Below, piece by piece: positions 20,274 to 29,195 of a stretch of 64,000 nucleotides of DNA. Positions within the stretch are counted from its first letter, which is position 1, and every line of letters begins with the position of its first letter. This DNA comes from Streptomyces sp. XD-27 (lineage in GTDB: Bacteria; Actinomycetota; Actinomycetes; Streptomycetales; Streptomycetaceae), in contig NZ_CP130713.1 in assembly GCF_030553055.1 (NCBI RefSeq), positions 186,001 to 250,000 on the forward strand, given 5' to 3'. Both the position numbers and the translations under genes were made by a program. The notes beneath the pieces were generated by a model, which had not been told where the DNA came from, did no database searches, and saw only the letters and a program-made list of their open reading frames with translations.

Positions 20274-20834
20274 ATGGGCAAGATCACGCACTTTGTGCAC
20301 CAGTCGCTGGACGGCTTCATCGAGGGACCGAACGGCGAGTTCGACTGGCCCCGGATGGACAGCGAACTGTCCGCCTACTCGCAGGCTCTCACCACGGGTG
20401 CCGATATCTTCCTGTACGGCCGCAAGGTGTGGGACATGATGTCCGGCTTCTGGCCCCGCGCCGAGGAGTTCTCCACCCACGAGCACGACCTCGCATTCGC
20501 GCCCGTCTGGCGCCAGGCGTCCAAGGTCGTCGTCTCCTCGACACTGACCGAGGCCGACTGGAACACCCGCGTCATCAACACCGACGTCGTCGAGCAGCTC
20601 ACCGCCCTCAAGAACAGCGGCGCGCACCTACTGCTGTTCGGCGGCGCCACGCTGGCCGGCTTCCTGACCGAGCACCAACTGATCGACGAGTACCAGATCT
20701 TCGTGCACCCGGTCGTCCTCGGCGGCGGCAAGCGCGCCTTCACCACCCCACAGCAGCGGTTCGACCTCACCCTGACCGAGACCAGGACCTTCGACTCCCA
20801 GGTGGTCCTCCTCCGTCACGGACGGGCCGACTAG
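20274..20834 (+). CDS. Dihydrofolate-reductase-fold protein (RibD C-terminal-like)
   Basis: A 186-residue protein of the RibD C-terminal/dihydrofolate reductase-like family (PF01872), NADPH-dependent reductases whose natural substrates in this stand-alone branch are unknown. Marks are the N-terminal THFVHQSLDGFIEGP strand-loop, the FLYGRKVWDMM helix, LLLFGGATLAGFL (Gly-rich nucleotide loop) and HPVVLGGGKRAF near the end. AGGGGG lies about 12 bases before ATG 20274. It is divergent from the TetR gene and preceded by two operator-like palindromes, so probably repressed by it. A second member of the same family follows at 20997. Confidence 0.88.
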   Translation: MGKITHFVHQSLDGFIEGPNGEFDWPRMDSELSAYSQALTTGADIFLYGRKVWDMMSGFWPRAEEFSTHEHDLAFAPVWRQASKVVVSSTLTEADWNTRVINTDVVEQLTALKNSGAHLLLFGGATLAGFLTEHQLIDEYQIFVHPVVLGGGKRAFTTPQQRFDLTLTETRTFDSQVVLLRHGRAD

Positions 20835-20996
20835 ACCGCTCGCTCAAGCCGCCCCGACAGGCGGGCGGCGACCGATGAGTTTCGCTGTGGTCAGCAGTCA
20901 GAGATCACAGCGGGTGCGCCGCGGCAGCGCGTGTGATCGAAGCGTGCACCGGCTGAACCTTCCGTACCCAGACACGAGATACCGAGGAACCTTACG

Positions 20997-21569
20997 ATGC
21001 GTACCCTGATCAGCACCGCCTTCATCTCGCTCGACGGCGTCGTGGAGGCCCCGGGCGGCGAGCCCGGCTACCGGAACTCCGGATGGACCTTCAAGGACAT
21101 GGAGTTCCTTCCCGAGGCGTTCGAGATCAAGGGCCGGGAGCAGAAGGAAGCCACCGCGATGCTGCTGGGCCGGACCAGCTACGAGGCGTTCAGCCCGGTG
21201 TGGCCGGACATGGCGGACTTCGCCGACTACAAGGTGATGCCGAAGTACGTCGTCTCCACCACCCTCACCGACGACGACCTGGTGGCGAACTGGGGCGAGA
21301 CCACGATCCTGCGCTCGCTCGACGACGTCGCCGCACTGAAGGAAACCGAGGGCGGCCCGATCATCCTCCACGGCAGCGCCTCCCTCAACCAGGCCCTCTC
21401 GGACGCCGGCCTGATCGACCGCTACCACCTCCTCGTCTTCCCGCTCCTCCTCGGCGCGGGCAAGCGCCTGTTCAGCGCCACCGACAAGGACACCCAGAAG
21501 CTGAAGCTCGTCGAGCACGAGGTGTACGCCAACGGCCTGCAGAAGAACGTCTTCGACGTCGTCCGCTGA
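20997..21569 (+). CDS. Dihydrofolate-reductase-fold protein (RibD C-terminal-like), second copy
   Basis: A 190-residue member of the same family as the gene at 20274 but only distantly similar, so not a recent duplication. Typical segments are STAFISLDGVVEAPGG, MLLGRTSYEAF, IILHGSASLNQAL (nucleotide loop) and VFPLLLGAGKRLF. ATG 20997 follows GAGGAACC. It is 162 bp after the first copy and 51 bp before the DUF4287 gene, all on the same strand, which suggests one TetR-controlled unit; a separate promoter in the 162-bp gap is equally possible. Substrate unknown. Confidence 0.88.
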   Translation: MRTLISTAFISLDGVVEAPGGEPGYRNSGWTFKDMEFLPEAFEIKGREQKEATAMLLGRTSYEAFSPVWPDMADFADYKVMPKYVVSTTLTDDDLVANWGETTILRSLDDVAALKETEGGPIILHGSASLNQALSDAGLIDRYHLLVFPLLLGAGKRLFSATDKDTQKLKLVEHEVYANGLQKNVFDVVR

Positions 21570-21620
21570 CGAGGCTCCCGCACCCGAAGTACACACACGG
21601 ACAGAAGGACAGAACCCGAC

Positions 21621-21833
21621 ATGACCGCCACGCCGAAAGGCCCTGCCAGCTACTTCCCCTCGATCGAGAAGAAGTACGGCCGCCCGATCACGGAATGGAA
21701 GGATCTCATCCGCTCCTCACCCCTGACCAAGCACATGGAACTCGTCACCTGGCTGAAGACCGAACACGGTCTGGGGCACGGCCACGCCAACGCTCTGGTC
21801 GCCCATACCCTCGCCGAAGACGCCGGCAAATGA
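21621..21833 (+). CDS. DUF4287 small protein
   Basis: A 70-residue cytosolic protein matching the DUF4287 family almost end to end: YFPSIEKKYGRPITEWKDLI, HMELVTWLKTEHGLGHGHAN and LVAHTLAE. Family function is unknown. It follows the RibD-like gene by 51 bp on the same strand and probably shares its transcript. ATG 21621 follows AGAAGGACAGAA. The IS5 relic begins about 50 bp downstream on the opposite strand. Confidence 0.88.
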   Translation: MTATPKGPASYFPSIEKKYGRPITEWKDLIRSSPLTKHMELVTWLKTEHGLGHGHANALVAHTLAEDAGK

Positions 21834-21883
21834 ACCACCCCCGGTGGGAACTCGTCGCACGGGGGCCCGGCGGTCACGGACGA

Positions 21884-22057
21884 AGCCAGGGCCGGATCGC
21901 GGCGACGGTAGGTTCGCCGGTCAAACCCGCACGGTCGGCCGCCCCCGCTGCCACGGCGCCGGCGATTGACCCGCTGGTTCTTCGGCTCGGGGATGGTGTG
22001 CTTGATCTGCCGACGGCGCAGGTAGCGGCGATTGCGGCGTGAGCGAACCTTGACCAT
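21884..22057 (-). pseudogene. IS5-family transposase relic (right)
   Basis: On the minus strand from 22057 the frame reads VKVRSRRNRRYLRRRQIKH, then TIPEPKNQ and RRRGSGGGRP followed by GFDRRTYRRRDPA. These are the hallmarks of the C-terminal catalytic region of IS5-type transposases (family form AYLRRRGIRHTIPE, then GGRPPAFDxxxYKRRN with the catalytic Glu just after). The sequence departs from the family exactly where the conserved VVER should follow, so the catalytic end is lost. It is a fragment in opposite orientation to the relic at 18723. Confidence 0.72.
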
Positions 22058-22082
22058 CCGCGGGGCGTCACCTCACTGCCCG

Positions 22083-22330
22083 GGGGGGGTGTTGTGAGCA
22101 TGAGGCCATCGCGCGTTCGTCCGGTCCGGAGAAGTCTCCGACGAGATGCGTGTCGTCGGCCGGCACGAAGGACTCGACCATGGCTTTGAACTGGTGCAGG
22201 TAGTCACGGGCGAAGGCAGGGTCGTAACCCAGCTCGCTCCAGCGGTGGCGGCTCAACGCGAGTGCGGTGGCGCGCAGGACGAAGTCCTTCGACCGGGCAC
22301 GCCTCCGCGGAGTCGTGCCCCACGCGTCAG
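22083..22330 (-). pseudogene. Unassigned coding-like fragment
   Basis: A minus-strand frame of about 80 codons has convincing protein composition (SKDFVLRATALALSRHRW, then SELGYDPAFARDYLHQFK and FVPADDTHLVGDFSGP) but no clear start; it is open back towards the stop of the MFS gene at 22335. Just after MAS it enters a run of eight G (22082-22089) and becomes meaningless. I do not recognise the family. It looks like the middle of a gene truncated on both sides by rearrangement near the transposase relic. Confidence 0.35.
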
Positions 22331-22334
22331 GTCG

Positions 22335-23783
22335 TCAGCGGCGGGTGGGGCGCGCGGTCATCGCCGCGGCCGCGACCGCCGTCGCGGCCAGGATCGCCGC
22401 GGCCGCCCCCAGCGCGTACTGGGCCGCGGTGCGCGCGCTGCCGGCCGCCCCCAGGTAGACGCCGCCGATGACCGCGACGCCGAGTGTGCCACCGAGTTGC
22501 TGGACGGCGTTGAGCAGGCCCGCGGCCGAGCCGGTCTCCTGCGGGCCGACGCCGCTCAGCGCGGTGCTGAAGAACGGCGGGGTGAACAGGCCGGTGCCCA
22601 GTCCGGCGACGGCGAGGGCGGCGGGCAGCGCGGCCGGGTAGCCGGCGGGGCCCGCGGCGCGGTACGCGAGGACGGCGGCTGCCAGGCCGATCGCGAAGAC
22701 GGCGATGCCGGTGTGCATGATGCGTGTCCCGTATCGCGGGACCAGGTGGGTGCCGGCCGCCCAGGAGCCGATCGCCAGTCCGGTGGACCACGGCAGCAGG
22801 GTGAGTCCCGCGGTGAGCGGACCGTCGCGGAGGCCGAGTTCGAGGTGCAGCACGACGGTGATCATGACGCCGTTCATGACGGCGAAGAACAGCGTCGAGG
22901 TGGCCAGCGCGGCGGGGAACGCCCGGCCGCGCAGCAGGGCCGGTTCGATCAGCGGGGCGTGGCCGCGGCGGGCGGTGCGGCGCTGGTGGGCGACGAACAC
23001 GCCCAGGACCGCCATGCCCGCGGCGGCGACGGCCCACGCGGCGGGCGCGGGGTTTCCGGTGGCCAGCGGCACCACGATCAGGGCGGTGCCGAGCATCGCG
23101 AGGACGGTGCCGACCGGGTCGAGACGAGGCCGTGCCGGTGCGCGGTCCTCGGTCAGATACGGAGTCGCGGCCAGGACGGCGGCGGCCAGGGGGAGGTTGA
23201 CGAGGAAGACCGCGCGCCACGAGGAGCCGAGCAGGTCGGCGTGGGTCAGGACGCCGCCGAGAACCGGTCCCAGGACCGCGGACAGGCCCATGACGGGGCC
23301 GATCATGCCGAGCGCCCGGGTGAGTTCGTCGCCGTCGTACATGGCGCGGATCAGCCCGAACGTCTGCGGGATGATCGCGGCCGCGGCGGCGCCCTGCACG
23401 GCGCGCAGCGCGATCAGCGTCACGGCGCCGGGTGCGAGCGCGCAGGCCAGGGAGGCGGCGGCGAACGCGATGACGCCGATGCGGAAGACCCGTTTGCGGC
23501 CGGCGATGTCGCCGAGCCGGGCGCCGGTCAGCAGGCCGAGGGCGAACGCGAGGGTGTAGGAGGCGCTGAACCACGGGATGGTGGCCGGTGCTCCACCGAG
23601 GTCGGTGTGGATGACGGGACCGGCGACCTGGACGATCGTGGCGTCGAGGAGGTTCATCGCCTCGGCGGTCAGCACGGCGGCCAGGGCGAGCCCGCGGCGA
23701 CCGGACGCGGGCGGGGCGGCGGCGGTGGTGGGCTGGGCGCGGTCGGCGGTGCGATGCGTGGTGCGGTTCGTGGTGCGGGACAT
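22335..23783 (-). CDS. MFS transporter, DHA2 drug-efflux type
   Basis: A 482-residue proton-driven exporter. After a polar leader come about 14 membrane segments, with the DHA2 marks LLDATIVQVAGP in TM1, WFSASYTLAFALGLL in TM2, GDIAGRKRVF (motif A), and GPVLGGVLT with WRAVFLVNLPLA around TM5-6. ATG 23783 follows GGGGAGACCC. Unlike the pump at 12762, its frame is intact. It is divergent from the double Lrp-type regulator at 23953, with 169 bp between starts, and that regulator probably controls it. The substrate is unknown. Confidence 0.93.
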   Translation of the reverse strand: MSRTTNRTTHRTADRAQPTTAAAPPASGRRGLALAAVLTAEAMNLLDATIVQVAGPVIHTDLGGAPATIPWFSASYTLAFALGLLTGARLGDIAGRKRVFRIGVIAFAAASLACALAPGAVTLIALRAVQGAAAAAIIPQTFGLIRAMYDGDELTRALGMIGPVMGLSAVLGPVLGGVLTHADLLGSSWRAVFLVNLPLAAAVLAATPYLTEDRAPARPRLDPVGTVLAMLGTALIVVPLATGNPAPAAWAVAAAGMAVLGVFVAHQRRTARRGHAPLIEPALLRGRAFPAALATSTLFFAVMNGVMITVVLHLELGLRDGPLTAGLTLLPWSTGLAIGSWAAGTHLVPRYGTRIMHTGIAVFAIGLAAAVLAYRAAGPAGYPAALPAALAVAGLGTGLFTPPFFSTALSGVGPQETGSAAGLLNAVQQLGGTLGVAVIGGVYLGAAGSARTAAQYALGAAAAILAATAVAAAAMTARPTRR

Positions 23784-23952
23784 GGGTCTCCCCGGGACGG
23801 CACGGGCGTGTCGGTGGTGGCCGGGCCGCGGACGGCGGAGTCGCCGTGCGGCAGGCGGCCGGTGACCACCGTGCCGCCCACTCCCCATACACTTCCATCT
23901 CCCCGACTGTCATCGGTGATTACTTCCATCAAGGTCGGCTAGTTTGGCGAAT

Positions 23953-24944
23953 ATGCTCGTACTGGATGATCTGGATCGGAGCCTGATCCATGCCCTGCAG
24001 GTGGACGCCCGGGCACCGTTCACGCTCATCGCCGACGTCCTCGGCTGCTCGACGCAGACCGTGGTCCGCCGCTACCGACGGCTGTACGCGCAGGCCGGGC
24101 TGCGCGTGGTCGCCCTGCCCACGCCCCGCAGCTCCGGCGCGCACCAGTGGTTCGTGCGGCTGACCGCCGCGACGCGCAGCGCGCACGACATCGCGCTGGC
24201 GCTCGCCCGCCGCCCCGACACCTCCTGGGTACGGCTGACTTCCGGCGGCACGGAGATCGTCGCGATCATCCACACCGCGCCCGCGGGCCCGGACGCGCAC
24301 GCGCTGCTGCTGCGCGACATCCCCCGCACAGCCGGGATCACCGCGGTGTCCGCGCACTACCTGCTGCACACCTACCTGGGCGGGCCGACCGCGTGGCGCG
24401 GACGGGTGGACGCCCTGGACGCGGGCCAGGAGGCGCGGCTGCGCGCCGCGACCGGCGCCCCGGACACCCCCGATGCCGCGGCCCCGAGGCCCCCGCGTAC
24501 CTCCTCACCGACGCGGACCGTCTGCTGCTGTCCGCGCTGCGCGAGGACGCTCGCCTCAGCTACGCGGACCTGGCCGCCGCGACCGGCACCACCGCGTCCA
24601 CGGCAGCCCGCCGACTGGCCGAACTGCGGGCGCGCGGCGCGATGTTCTTCGATGTGGACATCGATCCGGCGCTGGTGGGCGTGACGGTGTCCGCGCTGCT
24701 GTGGATGCAGGTGGCGCCCGCGCACCTGGACGCGGTGGCGACGGAGTTGGCCGGACATGAGGAGCTCGCGGTGGTCGCGGCGACGACCGGCCCGACGAAC
24801 CTGGTCGCGCACGCGCTGTGCCGGGACGCGGAAGCCCTGCACCACTACCTGACGCGGCGGGTGGCGTGGGACACGGTCACGCGGATCGAGACGGCACCGG
24901 TGCTGCGCACCTACAAGGCGGCGACGACGCTACGCGCGGTCTGA
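23953..24944 (+). CDS. Lrp/AsnC-family regulator with two tandem Lrp units, one-base frameshift
   Basis: About 330 residues. The first unit (1-165) has the Lrp helix-turn-helix LDDLDRSLIHALQVDARAP through VLGCSTQTVVRRYRRL and a RAM-like beta-alpha domain. The second unit repeats the plan (LTDADRLLLSALREDARLSY, ATGTTASTAARRLAEL, then WMQVAPAHLDAVATEL). This duplicated Lrp architecture is common in actinomycetes and typically binds small molecules. The frame breaks at CCCC 24482-24485 in the linker; one added C gives AAPEAPAYLLTDADR and a continuous protein to TGA 24942-24944. ATG 23953 is preferred over TTG 23944. It is divergent from the DHA2 pump, its likely target. Confidence 0.85.
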
Positions 24945-24961
24945 CCCCGGCCGCCGACACC

Positions 24962-25071
24962 ACGCGCGCTGCGGTCGCCGGCCTTGCGGGCCTGCGCGGC
25001 GCGCCCGTCGCGGGCTGCGGTGAACTCCTCGGGCCGCAGGGCGTAGAGCTCGTCGGCGAGTCGGGGTCCGG
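24962..25071 (-). pseudogene. Fragment of a conserved Streptomyces hypothetical protein
   Basis: On the minus strand the segment LADELYALRPEEFTAARDGR then AQARKAGDRS resembles the N-terminus of a widespread actinobacterial hypothetical family (family form LADELYxLPPxEFTAARDxRAxxARxAGD). The sequence degenerates at once after this into the end of the Lrp gene, and upstream there is no clear start. It is a short relic between two intact genes; function unknown. Confidence 0.42.
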
Positions 25072-25139
25072 TACGAAGGGACCCCGCAGCAGCCGCTTCC
25101 TTCCCTACGGCGTACACCGTCTGGCCCAGGGCGGAGTGA

Positions 25140-25820
25140 TCAGTAGGTGAGCGCGTCCTCGGCGGTGCCGAAGAAGCTGGTGACCTGGCCGTCGTTGACC
25201 GTGACGGGGCCATCGTTGATCGGCACCGTCGTGGGGCTCTCGGCAGACGTGAGCGCGACCTCCACCTTGTCGGCGGCCTTGCCGCCCTCGGTGTCGGCGC
25301 GCGAGAACATGATCCCGGCATAGGCGCTCTCGCCGGCCTTCAGGATCCAGTCCTTGCCCTCGGGTCCCACGTGCTCGGCGGCGCCGTCGAGCCCCGGAAT
25401 CGTGATCGCCAGCTCGTTTGCCGGCAGCACACAGGGGTCGCTGCCCTTGTTGGTCGCGGTCAGCAAGGCGTGGTTGACGGGCTTGGATGCGACGGTGACG
25501 TTGTAGCTCAAGTCGGCCGTCTCGCACATGCCCACGCCTCCGTCCTGGCCGTCGTCGGCCCCGGCCCCGGGCTTCGACGACGGCGGGGTGCTGCCACCGC
25601 TGTCGGAGGAACCCCCGCTGGTTCTGCCACCGTTACTCGGTCTGGCCGTGGAGGGCGTGTCGGAGCCCTTGTCCGCACCCGCGGCGGACGAGCTCGCTGC
25701 CGCGCCCGGAGCGGCCTTGTCCTTCTCGGCGTCGTCGTTGCATGCGGTCAGCGCCAGGACGCCGAGCGAGAGAGCGGCGAGTACCGCGGTGGTGCGGCGT
25801 GAACGGGCTGCGTAAGCCAT
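25140..25820 (-). CDS. DUF4232-type secreted lipoprotein
   Basis: A 226-residue lipoprotein. It has a signal peptide with Arg pairs (residues 1-20), a hydrophobic stretch and lipobox LTAC, so lipidation at about Cys27. A Ser/Ala/Gly/Pro-rich linker follows to about residue 95. The C-terminal domain is of DUF4232 type, with its paired cysteines (MCETADL and DPCVLPAN), the NKGSDPC turn and ending SFFGTAEDALTY. Such proteins sit on the outer face of the membrane; no function is known for the family. It is monocistronic and convergent with the Lrp gene. Confidence 0.86.
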   Translation of the reverse strand: MAYAARSRRTTAVLAALSLGVLALTACNDDAEKDKAAPGAAASSSAAGADKGSDTPSTARPSNGGRTSGGSSDSGGSTPPSSKPGAGADDGQDGGVGMCETADLSYNVTVASKPVNHALLTATNKGSDPCVLPANELAITIPGLDGAAEHVGPEGKDWILKAGESAYAGIMFSRADTEGGKAADKVEVALTSAESPTTVPINDGPVTVNDGQVTSFFGTAEDALTY

Positions 25821-25979
25821 GGGAACCCCCAGGAGTCGGAATTTCCCGATGATCCTGCCTTATGGGGGCGATACTTCCGCCCGCTCACACCGAGTAGGAG
25901 CCGTTTGCGAACAGGTCTGTGACACTCCGACAGTGGGGGTGCGCGCCTCTGGCTTTGTACGCAGGCCGGGACTGACGGC

Positions 25980-27047
25980 CTAGGCCACCTCGGCGTGTGC
26001 GGCATCCTTCCGCGCCGTCCTGGGCGCGGGTGCCGTGGCGAGGCGCGGCAGCGCGTAGGGGTGCTCCTCGCGCAGCCAGCCGATCAGTTGCTCCCGTACC
26101 TCGCAGCGCACCGTCCAGGCGTCGTCGGCGTCCCGCGCCGTGACGAGGGCGCGTACCTGGATGGTGCTGGGCGTGGTGTCGGTGACGGCGAGTCCCCAGT
26201 CACGGCCGTCCCACGCCGGGGACGCTCGGAGGATCTCGTGCAGCTTCTCGCGCATCGCCTCCATGGGCGCGGCGTGGTCGAGGTGGAGGAAGACCGTGCC
26301 GGTCTTCTGTGTGCCGCCGCGTGACCAGTTCTCGAAGGGCTTGCTGGTGAAGTACGACACCGGCATGGTGATCCGGCGCTCGTCCCAGGTCCGGACGGAC
26401 AGGAAGGTCAGGGTGATCTCCTCGACCGTGCCCCACTCGCCGTCCACCACCACCGTGTCGCCGATCCGCACCATGTCGCCGAACGCGATCGACAGCCCCG
26501 CGAACATGTTCCCGAGCGTGGACTGAGCGGCGATTCCGGCCACGATGCCGACGATGCCCGCGGAGGCCAGCATGGAGGTGCCGAAGGCGCGCAGCGCGGG
26601 CAGGGTCAGCAGTATCGCCGACCCTGCCACCACCCCGACCACCGCTGTGACCACCCGCTGGATCAGCGTCACCTGCGTCCGCACGCGGCGCACCCGTGCC
26701 GGGTCCCGGGCTCCGGCCGCGTAGCGCGAGTACGTGGACTCCACCACGGCCGCCGAGGCGCGGACCGCGAGCCAGGCCGCGGCGGCGATCAGGACGAGTG
26801 TGAGGATTCGACCAATGCCCACGGCGTGGCCCTCGGCGAGGTGTGTCTTGTCGTACGAGCCGCGCAGCGCCGCCGTGCAGACCAAGGCCCGCAGCGGCGG
26901 TCCACAGCGGCGCAGCAGACCCCACAGCGGAGTCTCGGGGTGCCGGGCGTCGGCGCGGCGCAGCAGTCGGTCGGCCACCCAGCCGACGAGCAGTGTGATC
27001 ACGAGCGAGGCGCCGACGACGATGAGCGGACGCGTCACGTCCTCCAT
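25980..27047 (-). CDS. MscS-family mechanosensitive channel
   Basis: A 355-residue membrane protein. ATG 27047 has AAGGAGGA immediately upstream. Three or more membrane helices come first (about 7-25, 70-90 and 120-145), then the pore-lining helix rich in Gly and Ala (SAGIVGIVAGIAAQSTLGNMFAG) at about 150-175. The conserved MscS beta domain follows (FGDMVRIGDTVVVDGEWGTVEEI, PVSYFTSKPFENWSRG). The cytoplasmic domain ends near 330 with a basic tail. These channels release solutes at hypo-osmotic shock. It is divergent from the FAD monooxygenase at 27213 and lies alone. Confidence 0.92.
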   Translation of the reverse strand: MEDVTRPLIVVGASLVITLLVGWVADRLLRRADARHPETPLWGLLRRCGPPLRALVCTAALRGSYDKTHLAEGHAVGIGRILTLVLIAAAAWLAVRASAAVVESTYSRYAAGARDPARVRRVRTQVTLIQRVVTAVVGVVAGSAILLTLPALRAFGTSMLASAGIVGIVAGIAAQSTLGNMFAGLSIAFGDMVRIGDTVVVDGEWGTVEEITLTFLSVRTWDERRITMPVSYFTSKPFENWSRGGTQKTGTVFLHLDHAAPMEAMREKLHEILRASPAWDGRDWGLAVTDTTPSTIQVRALVTARDADDAWTVRCEVREQLIGWLREEHPYALPRLATAPAPRTARKDAAHAEVA

Positions 27048-27212
27048 GAACGTCCTCCTTCCTGTCAGGCTTGGCGCACAGCGGGGTCCTGTGCGTGACG
27101 TGGCACGAAGTGCACGTACCCGGTATGCGCGGAGGGCAGCCGGGCAGGTTGGGAGGGGAATGCGACCCGGCGGACCGGGAAGATGCCGCGCACTGCCGTA
27201 GTTAGTAGAAGC

Positions 27213-28337
27213 GTGAACGACATAGTCGCGGTGCGCGAAGTGGACGTCGTCGTCGTGGGAGCCGGGCAGGCGGGGCTGTCCAGCGGCTACCACCTGCGAC
27301 GGGCGGGGTACGAGCCGGGGACGGGCTTCGTGGTGCTCGACCACTCCCCCGCGCCCGGCGGAGCCTGGCAGTTCCGGTGGCCGTCGCTCACGTACGGCAA
27401 GGTGCACGGGATGTACGACCTGCCGGGGATGCGGCTGACCGGCGCCGATGAGGACCGTCCCTCGTCGGAGGTCATCGGCGCCTACTTCGAACGCTACGAG
27501 CGCGCCTTCGACCTCCGCGTGCGACGCCCGGTCGACGTCACCGCCGTACGCCCCATCGGCAACAGCGACGGCAACGGCGACAACGGTGGTGGGCGGCTGC
27601 TCGTCGAGACCGCCGGCGCCGGAGCATGGGCGGCACGCGCGCTGATCAACGCCACCGGGACGTGGGACCGGCCCTTTTGGCCGCGCTACCCCGGGCAGGA
27701 GAGCTTCCGCGGGCGCCAGCTGCACACCGCGCAATACCCCGGACCGGAGGAGTTTGCGGGTCAGCGGGTGATCGTCGTCGGTGGCGGGACCTCCGGCGTG
27801 CAGCACCTGCTGGAGATCGCCGAGGTCGCGGCGGAGACGACCTGGGTGACACGCCGCCCGCCGCTCTTCCGTACCGGACCGTTCGGCCAGGAGCAGGGGC
27901 GGGCCGCCGTGGCGCTGGTCGAGGAGCGGGTGCGGCGCGGGCTGCCGCCGCAGAGCGTCGTGTCCGTGACCGGGCTGCCGATGACGGAGGCGATGGAGCG
28001 GGCCCGCGCCGCCGGGGTGCTCGACCGGCAGCCGATGTTCGAGCAGATCACCCCGACCGGCGTCGCATGGGCCGACAGGCGGGCCCTCGACGCCGACGTG
28101 ATCCTCTGGGCCACCGGATTCCGCCCCGCCATCGCCCACCTCGCTCCGCTAGGGCTGCGCGAGGTGGGCGGCGGCATCGCCGTCGATGGCACCCGAGCGG
28201 TCCGCGACCCCCGCGTCCACCTGGTCGGATACGGGCCGTCCGCCAGCACGGTCGGAGCGAACCGCGCCGGGCGCGCGGCCGTACGCGAGATCAACGCCCT
28301 CCTCTGGTCCAGGCGGCCCGTGCGGCAGGCGTCGTGA
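27213..28337 (+). CDS. Flavin-containing monooxygenase-like oxidoreductase
   Basis: About 374 residues of an FAD/NAD(P)H two-dinucleotide-fold enzyme of the FMO/Baeyer-Villiger/TrkA-type group. It has the FAD site VVVGAGQAGLSSGYHL near the N-terminus and the second nucleotide site VIVVGGGTSGVQHLLE near 185. ATGFRPAIAHL near 300 is the group's conserved ATG segment, followed by the C-terminal FAD contact VHLVGYGPSAST. GTG 27213 gives the tidiest N-terminus; ATG 27183 in the same frame would add ten residues. The substrate is unknown. It stands 105 bp before lutA on the same strand but is not obviously part of that operon. Confidence 0.85.
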   Translation: MNDIVAVREVDVVVVGAGQAGLSSGYHLRRAGYEPGTGFVVLDHSPAPGGAWQFRWPSLTYGKVHGMYDLPGMRLTGADEDRPSSEVIGAYFERYERAFDLRVRRPVDVTAVRPIGNSDGNGDNGGGRLLVETAGAGAWAARALINATGTWDRPFWPRYPGQESFRGRQLHTAQYPGPEEFAGQRVIVVGGGTSGVQHLLEIAEVAAETTWVTRRPPLFRTGPFGQEQGRAAVALVEERVRRGLPPQSVVSVTGLPMTEAMERARAAGVLDRQPMFEQITPTGVAWADRRALDADVILWATGFRPAIAHLAPLGLREVGGGIAVDGTRAVRDPRVHLVGYGPSASTVGANRAGRAAVREINALLWSRRPVRQAS

Positions 28338-28442
28338 CCGCGTGACCGGCGGACTCGCGGAGCTGAGGGGTCTGCTGAGCGGCATTCAGCCGCTGCGGCA
28401 GTATGAGCCCTCGGGCGACCGTGGACCATGGGAGGAGGCCGC

Positions 28443-29195
28443 ATGCGCGTCGCACTCTTCGTGACGTGTGTGAACGACACGCTGTACCCGGAGACGGGGC
28501 GGGCGGTCGTCACCCTGCTGGAGCGCCTGGGGGTCGAGGTGGACTTCCCCGCCGCTCAGACCTGCTGCGGCCAGCCGCAGTTCAACACCGGTTACCGCCA
28601 CCTGACCGAGCCTTTGGTGCGCCGCTACGCCGCCGCGTTCGACGGTTACGACCACATCGTCACGCCGTCCGGCTCCTGCGCCGCCATGGTGCGCGACGCC
28701 TACCCGCGCATCGGCGCGAAGGCCGCCGCCGAGGGGCGCGGCGCCGAGCTCGCCGAGCTCGCGGCGAGCGTCGTCCCCCGGACGTACGAGCTGACGGAGT
28801 TCCTGGTCGACGTGCTGGGGACCACCGACGTCGGCGCGTACTATCCGCACACCGTCACGTACCACCCCACCTGCCACGGCCTGCGGATGCTCGGCCTGGG
28901 GGACCGGCCGCGCAGGCTCCTCGAGGCGGTCGGGGGGCTGACGCTGCGGGAGCTGTCGGGCGCCGAGGAGTGCTGCGGCTTCGGCGGCACGTTCGCCGTC
29001 AAGAACCCGGCCGTGTCGGCCGCCATGGGCGCGGACAAGGCGCGCGCCATCACCGCCACGGGAGCCGAGGCCGTGTGCACCGTCGACAACTCCTGCCAGA
29101 TGCACATCGGCGGCACGCTGGCCCGCCAGGGCTCGACGGTCCGCCCCGTCCACATCGCCCAGATCCTGGCCAGCACGGAAGGGGACGTCTGGTGA
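28443..29195 (+). CDS. lutA: L-lactate oxidation Fe-S subunit LutA
   Basis: A 250-residue protein of the LutA/YkgE type with two cysteine-rich CCG domains: CC42-G in AAQTCCGQPQFN and CC-G in GAEECCGFGGTF, plus supporting Cys in SGSCAAM, HPTCHG and NSCQMH. Together with LutB and LutC it forms a cytosolic iron-sulfur complex that oxidises L-lactate to pyruvate in Bacillus and relatives. ATG 28443 follows GGAGGAGG at ideal distance. Its stop overlaps the start of lutB, so the three genes form one translationally coupled operon. Confidence 0.93.
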   Translation: MRVALFVTCVNDTLYPETGRAVVTLLERLGVEVDFPAAQTCCGQPQFNTGYRHLTEPLVRRYAAAFDGYDHIVTPSGSCAAMVRDAYPRIGAKAAAEGRGAELAELAASVVPRTYELTEFLVDVLGTTDVGAYYPHTVTYHPTCHGLRMLGLGDRPRRLLEAVGGLTLRELSGAEECCGFGGTFAVKNPAVSAAMGADKARAITATGAEAVCTVDNSCQMHIGGTLARQGSTVRPVHIAQILASTEGDVW

